A stretch of DNA of 64,000 nt from Frigidibacter mobilis (GTDB lineage: Bacteria; Pseudomonadota; Alphaproteobacteria; Rhodobacterales; Rhodobacteraceae): the NCBI RefSeq assembly GCF_001620265.1, contig NZ_CP012661.1, positions 4,477,001 to 4,541,000 on the forward strand. The letters are read 5' to 3'. The notes below the pieces were generated by a model that was not told the origin of the DNA, searched no databases, and worked only from the letters and a program-made list of their open reading frames with translations. How positions within the stretch are numbered: position 1 is the first letter of the stretch; every line of letters starts with the position of its first letter. This document shows, piece after piece, positions 38,695 through 46,918 of this stretch. The position numbers were made by a program, and so were the translations under genes.

Positions 38695-39192
38695 ATGCGC
38701 ATCATCAGAACGCTTCTGCTGCTTGCAGGATTCGCTACCCTTGCGGCCTGTGGCGAGCCCAAGGTCAAGCCGTATGACGGGCCGGAGGTCACGCAGATCT
38801 ACGTCAATAAGTCTGCGCGCAAGATGTACCTGCTGCACCAAAAGGAAGTGCTGAAATCCTATGAGATCGCTCTGGGATTCGCGCCGCAGGGCCACAAGCA
38901 GTTCGAGGGCGACGGCCGCACGCCCGAAGGTCTATACTACATAAACCGGCGCAATCCCAATAGCGCCTACCACCTGTCGATCGGCATTTCCTATCCCAAC
39001 CCCAATGACCGCGAGGCGGCCAAGGCGATGGGAAAGCACCCGGGCGGCGATATCTTCATCCACGGCCAGGCCGGCAAGAACAAGGGCAGGCCGCCGGATT
39101 GGACCGCGGGCTGCATCGCGGTGGATGATGCGGAAATCGAGGATATCTATGCGATGGTGCGGGACGGAACCCCGATCTACATCACGCCCTGA
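38695..39192 (+). CDS. L,D-transpeptidase (YkuD domain) lipoprotein
   Basis: Periplasmic enzyme that can make 3-3 peptidoglycan cross-links or anchor proteins. The 165-residue product has a lipoprotein signal with lipobox LAAC near residue 20, then the YkuD domain with H123 in DIFIHGQ and nucleophile C140 in TAGCIAV. The usual serine two residues before the Gly-Cys is Thr here (T-A-G-C). ATG 38695 begins the signal peptide; an in-frame GTG at 38644 would add 17 residues ahead of it. Precedes a hairpin shared with a convergent gene. Confidence 0.85.
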   Translation: MRIIRTLLLLAGFATLAACGEPKVKPYDGPEVTQIYVNKSARKMYLLHQKEVLKSYEIALGFAPQGHKQFEGDGRTPEGLYYINRRNPNSAYHLSIGISYPNPNDREAAKAMGKHPGGDIFIHGQAGKNKGRPPDWTAGCIAVDDAEIEDIYAMVRDGTPIYITP

Positions 39193-39213
39193 TCGCACCG
39201 GCAGTGCAAGAAA

Positions 39214-39237
39214 AAGGGCGGCCGCGGGGCCGCCCTT
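39214..39237 (-). terminator. Terminator between L,D-transpeptidase and CAP-domain genes
   Basis: AAGGGCGGCC (39214-39223), loop GCGG, GGCCGCCCTT (39228-39237) form a 10-bp stem. On the minus strand the stem runs into TTTTTCTT, making a strong intrinsic terminator for the CAP-domain gene. It can also act on plus-strand transcription. Confidence 0.75.
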
Positions 39238-39243
39238 CTGCGT

Positions 39244-39756
39244 TCAGCCGCCGGTTATCATCGTCCACCACAGCTTGCCGCCCGGCTCCTGATACCAGGC
39301 GAAACCCAAGTCGCGCGCTGCCGGATCGACGACCACTGCCGCGGTCGTCGGATCTGCCATCCAGGCGGAGAGGGTTTCCAGCTCCGTCTCGAAGGTCTCG
39401 GAGATGTTCTCGCCCAGCATCATGCCGGAATAGCCGGCGCGGCGCACCCGGTCGATCGGCGAGGAGCCGTCGGAGCCGAAGTGCCAGGGCCGGTTCTGCA
39501 CCGCCATGTCGCGCGAATGCGTCGCGGCGGCGGCGTTCAGTTGCGAGTTGAGCTGCAGCGGCACCGCACCCCGTGCCGCACGCAGGGCATTCACCGAATC
39601 CAGCAGGCGGTACTGGACCGCGCCCTCGGACCCCGGCTGGATCATGTAGACCCGCGGCAGCGGCTTGCCGTCGGCGCCGAGCCGTGGCGGCCCTGCCGTG
39701 GCGCAGGCCGAAAGTGCCAGCACGGCGGTGAGGAGGAATCCGTGAAAGGGTGTCAT
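39244..39756 (-). CDS. CAP/SCP-domain lipoprotein
   Basis: The 170-residue product has a lipoprotein signal (FLLTAVLALSAC) and a bacterial CAP (SCP/PR1-like) domain: DSVNALRAARGAVPLQLN, AAATHSRDMAVQNRPWH, the GENI segment, and GFAWYQEPGGKLWWTMI. The conserved His and Glu positions of the CAP pocket (HSRDM, GENIS) are present. Bacterial CAP proteins are secreted or envelope-attached and their activity is unknown. It lies between two L,D-transpeptidase genes, suggesting a cell-wall role. Confidence 0.85.
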   Translation of the reverse strand: MTPFHGFLLTAVLALSACATAGPPRLGADGKPLPRVYMIQPGSEGAVQYRLLDSVNALRAARGAVPLQLNSQLNAAAATHSRDMAVQNRPWHFGSDGSSPIDRVRRAGYSGMMLGENISETFETELETLSAWMADPTTAAVVVDPAARDLGFAWYQEPGGKLWWTMITGG

Positions 39757-39940
39757 TGGTTATGGCCCGATGTTCCGTTGCCGGCCAGCATTACAGCCTT
39801 GCCGGCGCGGGTTCAAACCCAACCCTTCGTGAACAGAGGGAATTACGAGGGTTTGATTTGCGGCACTGCTGCAAAACCAATATCCTGCACGGTGATCCGG
39901 CGCAGAGGGCCGGACCACGACCCATCGAGGAGTAGAGAAA

Positions 39941-40549
39941 ATGAGTGATGATCGCCTCGGCGGGTTCGGCCGCCGTGCGTTCCTTGGCACTGCTGCCGCC
40001 TTCGCCAGCGGGCTTGCGGCGCCGGCGCTGGCGCAGTCGATGAACGGCAGTACCGAGCTTGAGGGCAGCATCGCCACCGGCGCGCGGCGCAACGCCTCCA
40101 GCTTCCGGTCGCTGCAGTGGCAGCCCTATTTCAACAGCACCCGCAATGGCGCAATCCTGGTCGATATCACTTCGCGGGCGCTGCATTACTGGTCCGAGGA
40201 TCAGACCATCTACAAGCTGTACCCCACCTCGGTTCCGGTATCGGAAGAGCTGACGCGGCGCGGGCATACAGAGGTGGTGCAGAAGGTCGTTGCCCCGACT
40301 TGGCGCCCGACTCCGTCGATGAAGGAGCGCAACCCCGAATGGCCCGACGTGGTCGAGGGCGGCTCGCCGGACAACCCTCTGGGACCCTATGCGCTGTACC
40401 TCTCGTGGCAGTATTACCGGATCCACGGCACCCATGACACGCGCAAGATTGGGCGGCGGTCTTCAAATGGCTGCGTCGGGCTTTATAATGACCATATCAC
40501 GGAACTTTTCAGCCTGGCAAAAGTAGGCACGCAGGTGTTGCTAATTTGA
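39941..40549 (+). CDS. L,D-transpeptidase (YkuD domain), exported
   Basis: The 202-residue product has a twin-arginine-like signal (FGRRAFLGTAAAFASGLAAPALA, cleaved near residue 32). The YkuD domain contains VDITSRALHYW, H162 in YRIHGTHD and nucleophile C178 in SSNGCVGL, a complete catalytic motif. It may make 3-3 cross-links or attach proteins to peptidoglycan. It is a different subgroup from the neighbour at 38.7 kb, being longer, non-lipidated and with the canonical S-N-G-C. Divergent from the CAP-domain gene with a 184-base gap. Confidence 0.88.
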   Translation: MSDDRLGGFGRRAFLGTAAAFASGLAAPALAQSMNGSTELEGSIATGARRNASSFRSLQWQPYFNSTRNGAILVDITSRALHYWSEDQTIYKLYPTSVPVSEELTRRGHTEVVQKVVAPTWRPTPSMKERNPEWPDVVEGGSPDNPLGPYALYLSWQYYRIHGTHDTRKIGRRSSNGCVGLYNDHITELFSLAKVGTQVLLI

Positions 40550-40591
40550 CGACACCAGAAGGCCGTCTGCAGCATGACCGCTAGCTGCCCG

Positions 40592-40620
40592 TTGCAAATA
40601 GTTTCGGATGCTGGTTAGAC
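40592..40620 (+). promoter_or_regulatory. Predicted promoter for the small exported protein gene
   Basis: TTGCAA (40592-40597) and TTAGAC (40615-40620) are 17 bases apart, about 75 bases before ATG 40696. This gives a plausible monocistronic transcript ending at the strong hairpin at 40906-40934. Confidence 0.45.
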
Positions 40621-40695
40621 GGAGATACGAGGTACAGACTTGAGAGCCCTATGCCGTCCTCACAAAATCGACTTAGGGCCTAACTGGAGGTTATC

Positions 40696-40878
40696 ATGAA
40701 GAAAATCGCGCTCGCCGCTGCTCTGTCGGTTGCCGCTTCCACCGCTTTCGCCGGCGGCTACATCGAACCGATCGTGGAACCGGAAGTCATCGTCGAGGAC
40801 ACCTCGTCCTCGTCCGCTGGCATCCTGGTGCCGATCCTGCTGCTGGTTCTGGTTGCTGCCGTCGTTTCGGCTGACTAA
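40696..40878 (+). CDS. Small exported/membrane protein of unknown function
   Basis: The 60-residue product has a clean signal peptide (MKKIALAAALSVAASTAFAG, cleavage likely after AFA). A short acidic segment with a PIVEPEVIVED repeat-like pattern follows, then a Ser-rich turn and one C-terminal membrane helix (ILVPILLLVLVAAVV). GGAGG precedes the ATG and a strong terminator follows. It therefore looks like an independently expressed, probably abundant, small envelope protein. I recognise no named family. It sits beside hemH but transcribed towards it. Confidence 0.8.
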   Translation: MKKIALAAALSVAASTAFAGGYIEPIVEPEVIVEDTSSSSAGILVPILLLVLVAAVVSAD

Positions 40879-40905
40879 TCCGACCCAGGCCGCTAGGCCT
40901 GAATG

Positions 40906-40934
40906 AAAAAGGCGGTGGTTTCCACCGCCTTTTT
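40906..40934 (+). terminator. Intrinsic terminator of the small exported protein gene
   Basis: AAAAAGGCGGTGG (40906-40918), loop TTT, CCACCGCCTTTTT (40922-40934): a perfect 13-bp stem ending in a T run, 27 bases after the stop. It is symmetric, so it can also stop hemH transcription from the other side. Confidence 0.88.
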
Positions 40935-41023
40935 CCATTTTCAGGGTTCTCCACGACCTGCTGCCCCGTGATATCCCTGCCGGCCCCTGATGCGAATATG
41001 TCGCACCAGGGTACAGCACCGCC

Positions 41024-42081
41024 TCAGCGGATCCAGCCGGCCAGGTTGTCGCCGATCACCGCCATCAGTGCCGCGATATGCGCGTCATCGTCATTCAGGC
41101 AGGGGATGTAGGTAAAGCTCTCGCCGCCCGCATGTTCGAAGGCCTCCCGAATCTCGCCGTTGATCTCTTCCAGCGTCTCGATGCAATCGGCCGAGAAGGC
41201 TGGCGAGATCACGGCAATGTGTTTGCGCCCCTGCTTCGCCAATTCCGCGACATGCTCGACGGTATAGGGCTTCAACCATTCTTCGGGCCAAAGACCGACT
41301 GGAAGGTGGTGTCGATCGCGCCCTTGTCCCAGCCCAGCCGTTCGCGCAGCAGGCGCGAGGTTTTCTGGCACTGGCAATGATAGGGGTCGCCCTCCATCAG
41401 ATAGCGCCTGGGCATCCCGTGATAGGAGGCGACCAGAACGTCGGGCTTGCGCTCCAGCGCCGCATAGCCTCGCTCCACCGACTGGGCCAGCGCCTCGATA
41501 TACAGCGGATGGTCGAAATACTCCGGTATGGTGCGCACGGCGGGCTGACGCTTCTGCGCCATCATCGCGCGGAAGAACTCGTCATTCGCGGTCGCCGAGG
41601 TCGCCCCTGCGTATTGGGGGTAAAGCGGGAAGAACAGGATCTTCTCGCAGCCAGCCTTCACCATGCGGTCCACTACCGATTTGGTCGAGGGGTTGCCATA
41701 GCGCATGCAGAACTCGACCATGACGTCGGAGCCATAGCGCGCCGCCACCTCGGCCGACAGCTTGGCCACCTGCGCCTTGGTGATCGTCATCAGCGGGCTT
41801 TCATCCGCCTCGGTGTTCCAGATTAGCTTGTAGTTCGCACCAGAGCTGAAGGGGCGCTTGGTCAGCACAATGGCCTGCAGGATCGGCTGCCATTTCCAGG
41901 ACGGGTAGTCGATCACCCGCTTATCAGATAGAAACTCGTTCAGGTACCGTCGCATTGACCAGTAGTCATAACCGTCGGGTGTGCCCAGATTGGCAATCAG
42001 GATCCCGATCTTCGCGGCAGGGACTGGCGGATGATCGGCGGGCGCGTGCGAAAGCCGCGGGGCACGAAGAGTCTCGGTCAT
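41024..42081 (-). pseudogene. hemH: Ferrochelatase HemH, frameshifted in this sequence
   Basis: Inserts iron into protoporphyrin IX, the last step of heme synthesis. From ATG 42081 the product reads MTETLRAPRLSH ... IGILIANLGTPDGYDY ... CMRYGNPSTKSVVDRM ... FPLYPQYAGATSA ... SYHGMPRRYLMEGDPYHCQC, all ferrochelatase motifs. It then breaks at FQSVFGP near 41284 and meets a stop at 41272. The remaining part (EEWLKPYTVEHVAELAKQG ... VISPAFSADCIETLEEI ... AGWIR) continues in another frame to 41024. Restoring one base in the GGG run at 41285-41287 gives F-G-P-E-E-W-L-K and a product of about 352 residues. A sequencing error is the simplest explanation. Confidence 0.88.
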
Positions 42082-42212
42082 GGGATCTGTCCTGGGCTGA
42101 GTGCGTTCTGGCTGCGTTTGGTCGGAACCGATCCGCACATAACCCGTTTTGACACAGGGTCAATCGACGGATGGACGCAGCCGCCCGCAGAAACCCGCAA
42201 GGACAGGATGGA

Positions 42213-42950
42213 ATGACGACTGACACACCCAACACCGCGCCACCCGCACTGGTTCCCGGCGAAGACGCGGTTTTTCTGGATTTTGACGGCACCCTTGTCG
42301 AGATCGCGCCGCGCCCCGATGCGGTGCATGTGCCGGACGGTCTGGCGGAGGTTCTGATGGACCTGCACGCCCTGTGCGGAGGCGCCTTGGCGCTGGTATC
42401 GGGGCGGGCGATGGGCGAGCTGGCGGCCTTCCTGCCCCGGTTCACTGGCCCGCTGATCGGCAGCCACGGGGCCGAGAGTCGCGGGCTCGATCTGCCGGGG
42501 GCTGGTCACGCGGTGGACCTTGCCGCGCTGCACGCCCGCTTTGTCGAGTTTGCGAACGCCAACGATCTGCTGGCCGAAGCCAAGCCGCACGGCGCCGCAA
42601 TTCATTTCCGCAGCCGGCCCGAGGCGGAGGCGCTTGCCCGCGCCTTTGCCGAAGAGATGATTGCCCTGCATCCGGGCCTGACCTTGCAGCCCGCCAAGAT
42701 GGCCTTCGAGCTGCGCCCCGCAGGCGCGACCAAGGACGCCGCCCTGCGTCAGCTGGCGGATGCCGTGCCCTTCGCCGGGCGCCGTCCGGTCTATCTGGGC
42801 GATGACACCACCGACGAGCCGGCGCTGATCTGGGCGCAGGAGCGGGGCGGGATGGGCGTGAAGGTGGGTGAGGGCGCAAGTGCGGCGCGCTGGCGCCTTT
42901 CGGGGCCGCAAGCGGTCCGCGCCTGGCTTACCGCAGCGACAGAAACCTGA
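42213..42950 (+). CDS. otsB: Trehalose-6-phosphate phosphatase
   Basis: HAD-family phosphatase that converts trehalose 6-phosphate to trehalose. The 245-residue product has the HAD motif I DFDGTLVEI near residue 23, motif II in ALVSGRAM, the conserved GSHGAE segment, and motif IV GDDTTDE near residue 195. ATG 42213 has AGGA upstream; an ATG at 42171 would add 14 residues. Followed 16 bases later by otsA, forming a trehalose operon for osmotic protection. Confidence 0.92.
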   Translation: MTTDTPNTAPPALVPGEDAVFLDFDGTLVEIAPRPDAVHVPDGLAEVLMDLHALCGGALALVSGRAMGELAAFLPRFTGPLIGSHGAESRGLDLPGAGHAVDLAALHARFVEFANANDLLAEAKPHGAAIHFRSRPEAEALARAFAEEMIALHPGLTLQPAKMAFELRPAGATKDAALRQLADAVPFAGRRPVYLGDDTTDEPALIWAQERGGMGVKVGEGASAARWRLSGPQAVRAWLTAATET

Positions 42951-42966
42951 ACAGGAGACGATTTTC

Positions 42967-44337
42967 ATGGGCAGGCTCATCTGCATCTCGAACCGCATTC
43001 CCCTTGGGCCGAACCCGTCGGGCGGGCTGGTCGTGGCCCTCGCCGATGTACTGGAGCGGACGGGGGGCATCTGGATCGGCTCGGCCGCCGAGACGGTCGA
43101 GGCCCCCTCCGACACCTTTACCGAGGTCGAAGGCGGCAAGTTCCGGCGGCTGAGCTTTGACCTCTCGCCCGAGGACAAGGACAATTACTACGCCGGCTAC
43201 GCCAATTCGGTGCTGTGGCCGTTGTTTCACGACCGCACCGACCTGATGGAGATCAAGGGCGAGTATTACGACGCCTATCGCAGCGTGAACCGGCGGCTGG
43301 CGAAGATGGTGCACGGGATCCTGCGCCCGGATGACCGGTTGTGGGTGCATGACTTCCACCTGATGCCGATGGCGCATGAGTTGCGGCTGCTGGGGGCGAA
43401 GAACGCCATCGGCTTCTTCCTGCACACGCCGTTCCCGACGCATCTGGCGATGCAGGCGATGCCTTACGGCGCCGAGATGTGCAAATGGTTGATGCGCTAT
43501 GACCTCGTCGGCTTGCAGGTGGAACGCGACGTGGTTCATGCCCGCGTGGGGCTGACCCTGCTGGGCGGCGCGGAAGAGGGCGAGGGCGATATCCTGCGGC
43601 TTGGCAAGGAAACCACCCGCGTGCGCGCCTTCCCCATCGGCATAGATACCGCCGATTTTGCCAAGCTGGCGGCCGAGCAGTTCGAGATGCTGCCGCAAGG
43701 TATCGTCAAGCCCACCCGGCAGATGATGATCGGGGTGGACCGACTGGATTATTCCAAGGGCCTGCCGCAGCGCTTCCGCGCCTTCGGCACTTTCCTCGAA
43801 CGGCACGAGGACTGGCACCGGCACGTCTCGCTGCTGCAGATCTCTCCGCCCACGCGGGAAGGCGTGAAGGCCTATGACGACATCCGCGACGAGCTGGAAC
43901 ATCTGGCCGGCCGCATCAATGGCCGCTTTGCCGACATCACCTGGGCACCGATCCGCTATATCCACCGGCCGATCCCGCGGGAAACGCTGGCGGGGCTCTA
44001 CCGCGCCGCACATGTGGCGCTGGTGACGCCGCTGATGGACGGGATGAACCTGGTGGCGAAAGAGTTCATCGCGGCGCAGAACCCCGATGATCCCGGCGTT
44101 CTGGTGCTCAGCCGGTTTGCCGGTGCCGCCGAGCAGATGACCGAGGCGCTGATGGTCAACCCACATGATGACGAGCAGATCGCGGCGACGATGCTGACCG
44201 CGCTGAGCATGCCGCGGTCGGAGCGCAGCCGCCGATATGAGGCGCTGATGGAAGGCCTGCTGCGCGAGGATGTGCATTGGTGGTCCGAGCGCTTCCTGGT
44301 GGCGCTGGACGAGGCGGCGCTAGCCTCAGCCGCCTGA
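42967..44337 (+). CDS. otsA: Trehalose-6-phosphate synthase (glycosyltransferase family 20)
   Basis: Joins UDP-glucose (or another NDP-glucose) to glucose 6-phosphate. The 456-residue product has [11 protein letters not shown] near residue 5, [15 protein letters not shown] near residue 128, [30 protein letters not shown] near residue 257, and [20 protein letters not shown] near residue 358, the GT20 signatures. AGGAGA precedes ATG 42967. It is somewhat shorter than E. coli OtsA but complete. Its end overlaps a convergent methyltransferase gene by 12 bases. Confidence 0.93.
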   Translation: MGRLICISNRIPLGPNPSGGLVVALADVLERTGGIWIGSAAETVEAPSDTFTEVEGGKFRRLSFDLSPEDKDNYYAGYANSVLWPLFHDRTDLMEIKGEYYDAYRSVNRRLAKMVHGILRPDDRLWVHDFHLMPMAHELRLLGAKNAIGFFLHTPFPTHLAMQAMPYGAEMCKWLMRYDLVGLQVERDVVHARVGLTLLGGAEEGEGDILRLGKETTRVRAFPIGIDTADFAKLAAEQFEMLPQGIVKPTRQMMIGVDRLDYSKGLPQRFRAFGTFLERHEDWHRHVSLLQISPPTREGVKAYDDIRDELEHLAGRINGRFADITWAPIRYIHRPIPRETLAGLYRAAHVALVTPLMDGMNLVAKEFIAAQNPDDPGVLVLSRFAGAAEQMTEALMVNPHDDEQIAATMLTALSMPRSERSRRYEALMEGLLREDVHWWSERFLVALDEAALASAA

Positions 44338-45156
44338 GCTGTCTTCCGGGATCCGCAGCGCATCGGCCAGCCGGTGCGTCGCCGATCCGGGGCGCAGCGG
44401 TTTCTGCTGGCCCTCATGCGGGGCCCAGCCGGTCAGGAAGATGGTCTCGAAACTGGCGCGGATGCGGCCATCCGGGGCGGGGAAATTTTCGGCATAGATC
44501 TGCGCTGCGCGGGCCAGAACCGGCCGCGGTAGCGGGCCGGGCGGCGGCGGCCAGGGCATTGGTCTCGCCATGCCGCGCAGATCCCGGATCAGCTGCGGCA
44601 GGTCGCGGTAATGCACGCTCTTCACCGCGGCATCGGCCACCGGCAGCGCCAGCCCGGCGCGCTGCAGCAGCCCGCCAAGGTCGCGGATCTCGCCCATCGG
44701 CAGCACCCGCGGCGACAGCCCGCCGGTCAGCGCCACCTCGGCCTCGGCCAGCGCGGCGCGCAGTTCGGCCAGGGTCTGCCCGCCGAACAGCACCCCCAGA
44801 AACAGCCCGTCCGGCGCCAGCGCGCGGCGGCATTGCACGATCTGCCCTACCGGATCGTTCGCCCAATGCAGGCACATGGCATGGATCACCAGATCATGCG
44901 CGCCTTCCGGCAGATCGAGCCTGTCGCCATCGGCCACGATCCGCGCGCCGGGCAGCACGCCGCGCCAGAACTGCGGGAAACCCGTCACGATCGCCGGCGC
45001 CGTAAACGTCCTGTTAACCTCGCTCAGCCTTTGCTGGATCTCGTCCGCCGCTTCCTCGTGCAGGAACAGGTCCGCGCCTTGCGCCACCGCGCGGGCGCGG
45101 TGCAGGGCAAGGGCCTTGCGGTCGGTCAGGGGCGGAGGTGCGGAAGGGGGCAGCAT
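44326..45156 (-). CDS. SAM-dependent methyltransferase-fold protein (BioC/NDUFAF5-like)
   Basis: The 276-residue product starts [20 protein letters not shown] and has [23 protein letters not shown] in the SAM-fold N-terminus, [18 protein letters not shown] at motif II, and [30 protein letters not shown] at the C-terminus. This tail is shared with the mitochondrial complex I factor NDUFAF5 and relatives. Those homologues hydroxylate an arginine of a complex I subunit; whether this one does is inference. Its ATG (complement 45156) overlaps the divergent comF ATG, leaving no intergenic space. Confidence 0.75.
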   Translation of the reverse strand: MLPPSAPPPLTDRKALALHRARAVAQGADLFLHEEAADEIQQRLSEVNRTFTAPAIVTGFPQFWRGVLPGARIVADGDRLDLPEGAHDLVIHAMCLHWANDPVGQIVQCRRALAPDGLFLGVLFGGQTLAELRAALAEAEVALTGGLSPRVLPMGEIRDLGGLLQRAGLALPVADAAVKSVHYRDLPQLIRDLRGMARPMPWPPPPGPLPRPVLARAAQIYAENFPAPDGRIRASFETIFLTGWAPHEGQQKPLRPGSATHRLADALRIPEDSSGG

Positions 45157-45916
45157 GGAAACCGAGCTTACGGGGCTTCGCGGGGGAATGCAAAGCGGGC
45201 TGCAGCGCGGGTTGCGGCTGCTGTTCCCCCCGCAATGCATGTCCTGCGGCGGCACGGTGGCCGAGGAGTTCGGCCTCTGCCCTGACTGCTGGCGCGAGAC
45301 CGGCTTCATCCGCGGGCTTGTCTGCGACAAATGCGGAACTCCGCTGCCGGGGGAGGCGGAGGGGCGCGCAGAATACTGCGACGATTGCCTGACCATCGCC
45401 CGCCCCTGGGACCGGGGTCGCGCGGCCCTGCTTTACCGGGATACCGGGCGGCGGCTGGTGCTGGCGCTGAAGCATGGCGACCGGCAGGACCTGGCGCGCC
45501 CCCTCGCGGGCTGGCTCGCCGCCGCTGCCGCGCCGATCCTGCTGCCGGGGATGCTGGTCGCGCCGATCCCGCTGCATTGGCGGCGGTTCCTGAAGCGGCG
45601 CTTCAACCAGTCCGCGCTGCTGTCGGGTGCGCTGGCGCGGCTGGCGGGATTGGATCATTGCCCCGACCTGCTGCAACGCCGCCGCGCCACGCCAAGCCAG
45701 GAGGGCCGCGGCCGGCAGGAGAGGTTCGAGAACATGGCGGAGGCGATTCGTGTCAACCCTGCCCGCATCGGGGGCCTCACCGGGCGCCCCGTGCTGATCG
45801 TCGATGATGTGATGACCTCGGGCGCGACCTTTGCCGCGGCGGCAGACGCCCTGCAGGCGGTAGGGGCAAGCCCGGTTTCGATCCTCGCGCTTGCACGCGT
45901 TGCGAAGGACGGCTGA
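45155..45916 (+). CDS. ComF-family phosphoribosyltransferase-like protein
   Basis: The 253-residue product has an N-terminal zinc ribbon (FPPQCMSCGG, LCPDCW, VCDKCG, YCDDCL near residues 25-78) and a C-terminal phosphoribosyltransferase domain with the PRPP loop VLIVDDVMTSGATF near residue 210. ComF proteins take part in DNA uptake in competent bacteria, but many non-competent alphaproteobacteria have them with an unknown role. GGAAGGGGG lies 7 bases before ATG 45155. grxC follows 37 bases downstream. Confidence 0.88.
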   Translation: METELTGLRGGMQSGLQRGLRLLFPPQCMSCGGTVAEEFGLCPDCWRETGFIRGLVCDKCGTPLPGEAEGRAEYCDDCLTIARPWDRGRAALLYRDTGRRLVLALKHGDRQDLARPLAGWLAAAAAPILLPGMLVAPIPLHWRRFLKRRFNQSALLSGALARLAGLDHCPDLLQRRRATPSQEGRGRQERFENMAEAIRVNPARIGGLTGRPVLIVDDVMTSGATFAAAADALQAVGASPVSILALARVAKDG

Positions 45917-45953
45917 CTCCTTATATGGTCTTGGAAGCTACAAGGACGAACCG

Positions 45954-46211
45954 ATGCAACGCGTTGAAATCTATACGACCCCCTGGTGCCCCTATTGTGT
46001 TGCGGCCAAGCGGCTGCTGGCGGCGAAGGGTGTTGCCTTCGAGGAAACCGATGTCAGCGCCGATGCAGGCAAGCGCGCCGAGATGATGCAGCGCGCCAGC
46101 GGCCGCCGGACCGTGCCGCAGATCTTCATCGGCGGGCAGGCGGTTGGCGGGTCGGATGACATTCACGCGCTTGACCGGGCCGGCAAGCTCGATGCGCTGC
46201 TGAAGGGCTGA
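45954..46211 (+). CDS. grxC: Glutaredoxin 3 (GrxC)
   Basis: Small glutathione-dependent disulfide reductase. The 85-residue product has the dithiol active site CPYC in TTPWCPYCVAAKRLL near residue 12, the conserved TVPQIFI cis-proline segment, and GGSDDIHALDRAGKLDALL. ATG 45954 is used; the frame is open further upstream through the end of comF without similarity. The comF-grxC order is common in Rhodobacterales. Confidence 0.93.
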   Translation: MQRVEIYTTPWCPYCVAAKRLLAAKGVAFEETDVSADAGKRAEMMQRASGRRTVPQIFIGGQAVGGSDDIHALDRAGKLDALLKG

Positions 46212-46246
46212 GTGATGCGCACCGCCCTGAGCCCGGGCTGCACCTG

Positions 46247-46702
46247 ATGTCGGATCCGGTCGAACACCATATCGAGTCCCTCGCCGCGGCGCTGTTCGCC
46301 GAGGTGTTCATGGCCGACCAGCTGGCGCGGGGCGTGGTGTCGAAGGCGCTGCCCAAGGGCATGGAAATCTCGCATTTCTCGGTGCTGAACCATCTGGCCC
46401 GCGCGCAGGAGGAACGCACCCCGGCGCAGCTGGCGCTGACCTTCCATGTGACGCGCGGCGCGATGACCAACACCCTGTCCAAGCTGGAATGGGCTGGGCA
46501 TGTGCATATCCGCCCCGACTGGGACGATGCCCGACGCAAGTTCGTGTCGATCAGCCCGGCGGGGCGCGCGGCGCGGGATGCGGCGTTGGCGGCGCTGACG
46601 CCGGTGATTGCCGAGGTTGTCAAGGCGGTGGGCGCCGACAAGGTGCGGGCCGTGCTGCCGGTGCTGCGCGAATTTCGCAACCGGCTGGGACTGAGCGACT
46701 GA
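46247..46702 (+). CDS. MarR-family transcriptional regulator
   Basis: The 151-residue product has the MarR winged-helix pattern: HFSVLNHLARAQEERTPAQLA, a recognition helix region FHVTRGAMTNTLSKLEWAGHVH, and the wing DWDDARRKFVSISPAGRAARDAAL. The effector and targets are unknown; the neighbouring small gene and grxC are possible targets by position only. It is 35 bases after grxC, so it may be in the same transcript. Confidence 0.85.
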   Translation: MSDPVEHHIESLAAALFAEVFMADQLARGVVSKALPKGMEISHFSVLNHLARAQEERTPAQLALTFHVTRGAMTNTLSKLEWAGHVHIRPDWDDARRKFVSISPAGRAARDAALAALTPVIAEVVKAVGADKVRAVLPVLREFRNRLGLSD

Positions 46703-46768
46703 CCATCGGCGGGGCGCAACCTTCGCGCTGCGGCTGCGTTGGGCTGCAGCAGCAGAAGGAGCGCAGCC

Positions 46769-46915
46769 ATGCCCAATTCACCCAAACCCGCCGAAGAGAA
46801 ACGCCCCAGGACGACGCGCCGCCAGAACGACCAGGATGACCATGAGGGCAGCGCGCACAGCCCCGAGGAGTTCAAGAAGGGCGAGCCGGCGCCGCGCCCG
46901 GACCCGCGCGACTGA
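46769..46915 (+). CDS. Small highly charged hypothetical protein
   Basis: A 48-codon open frame with AAGGAG 8 bases before its ATG. The product (MPNSPKPAEEKRPRTTRRQ ... SAHSPEEFKKGEPAPRPDPRD) is hydrophilic, rich in Pro, Arg, Lys, Asp and Glu, with no cysteine or hydrophobic core, so it is probably disordered. It follows the MarR gene and ends 3 bases before the end of convergent ubiG. The ribosome site is the main support. I do not recognise a family. Confidence 0.55.
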   Translation: MPNSPKPAEEKRPRTTRRQNDQDDHEGSAHSPEEFKKGEPAPRPDPRD

Positions 46916-46918
46916 CCC

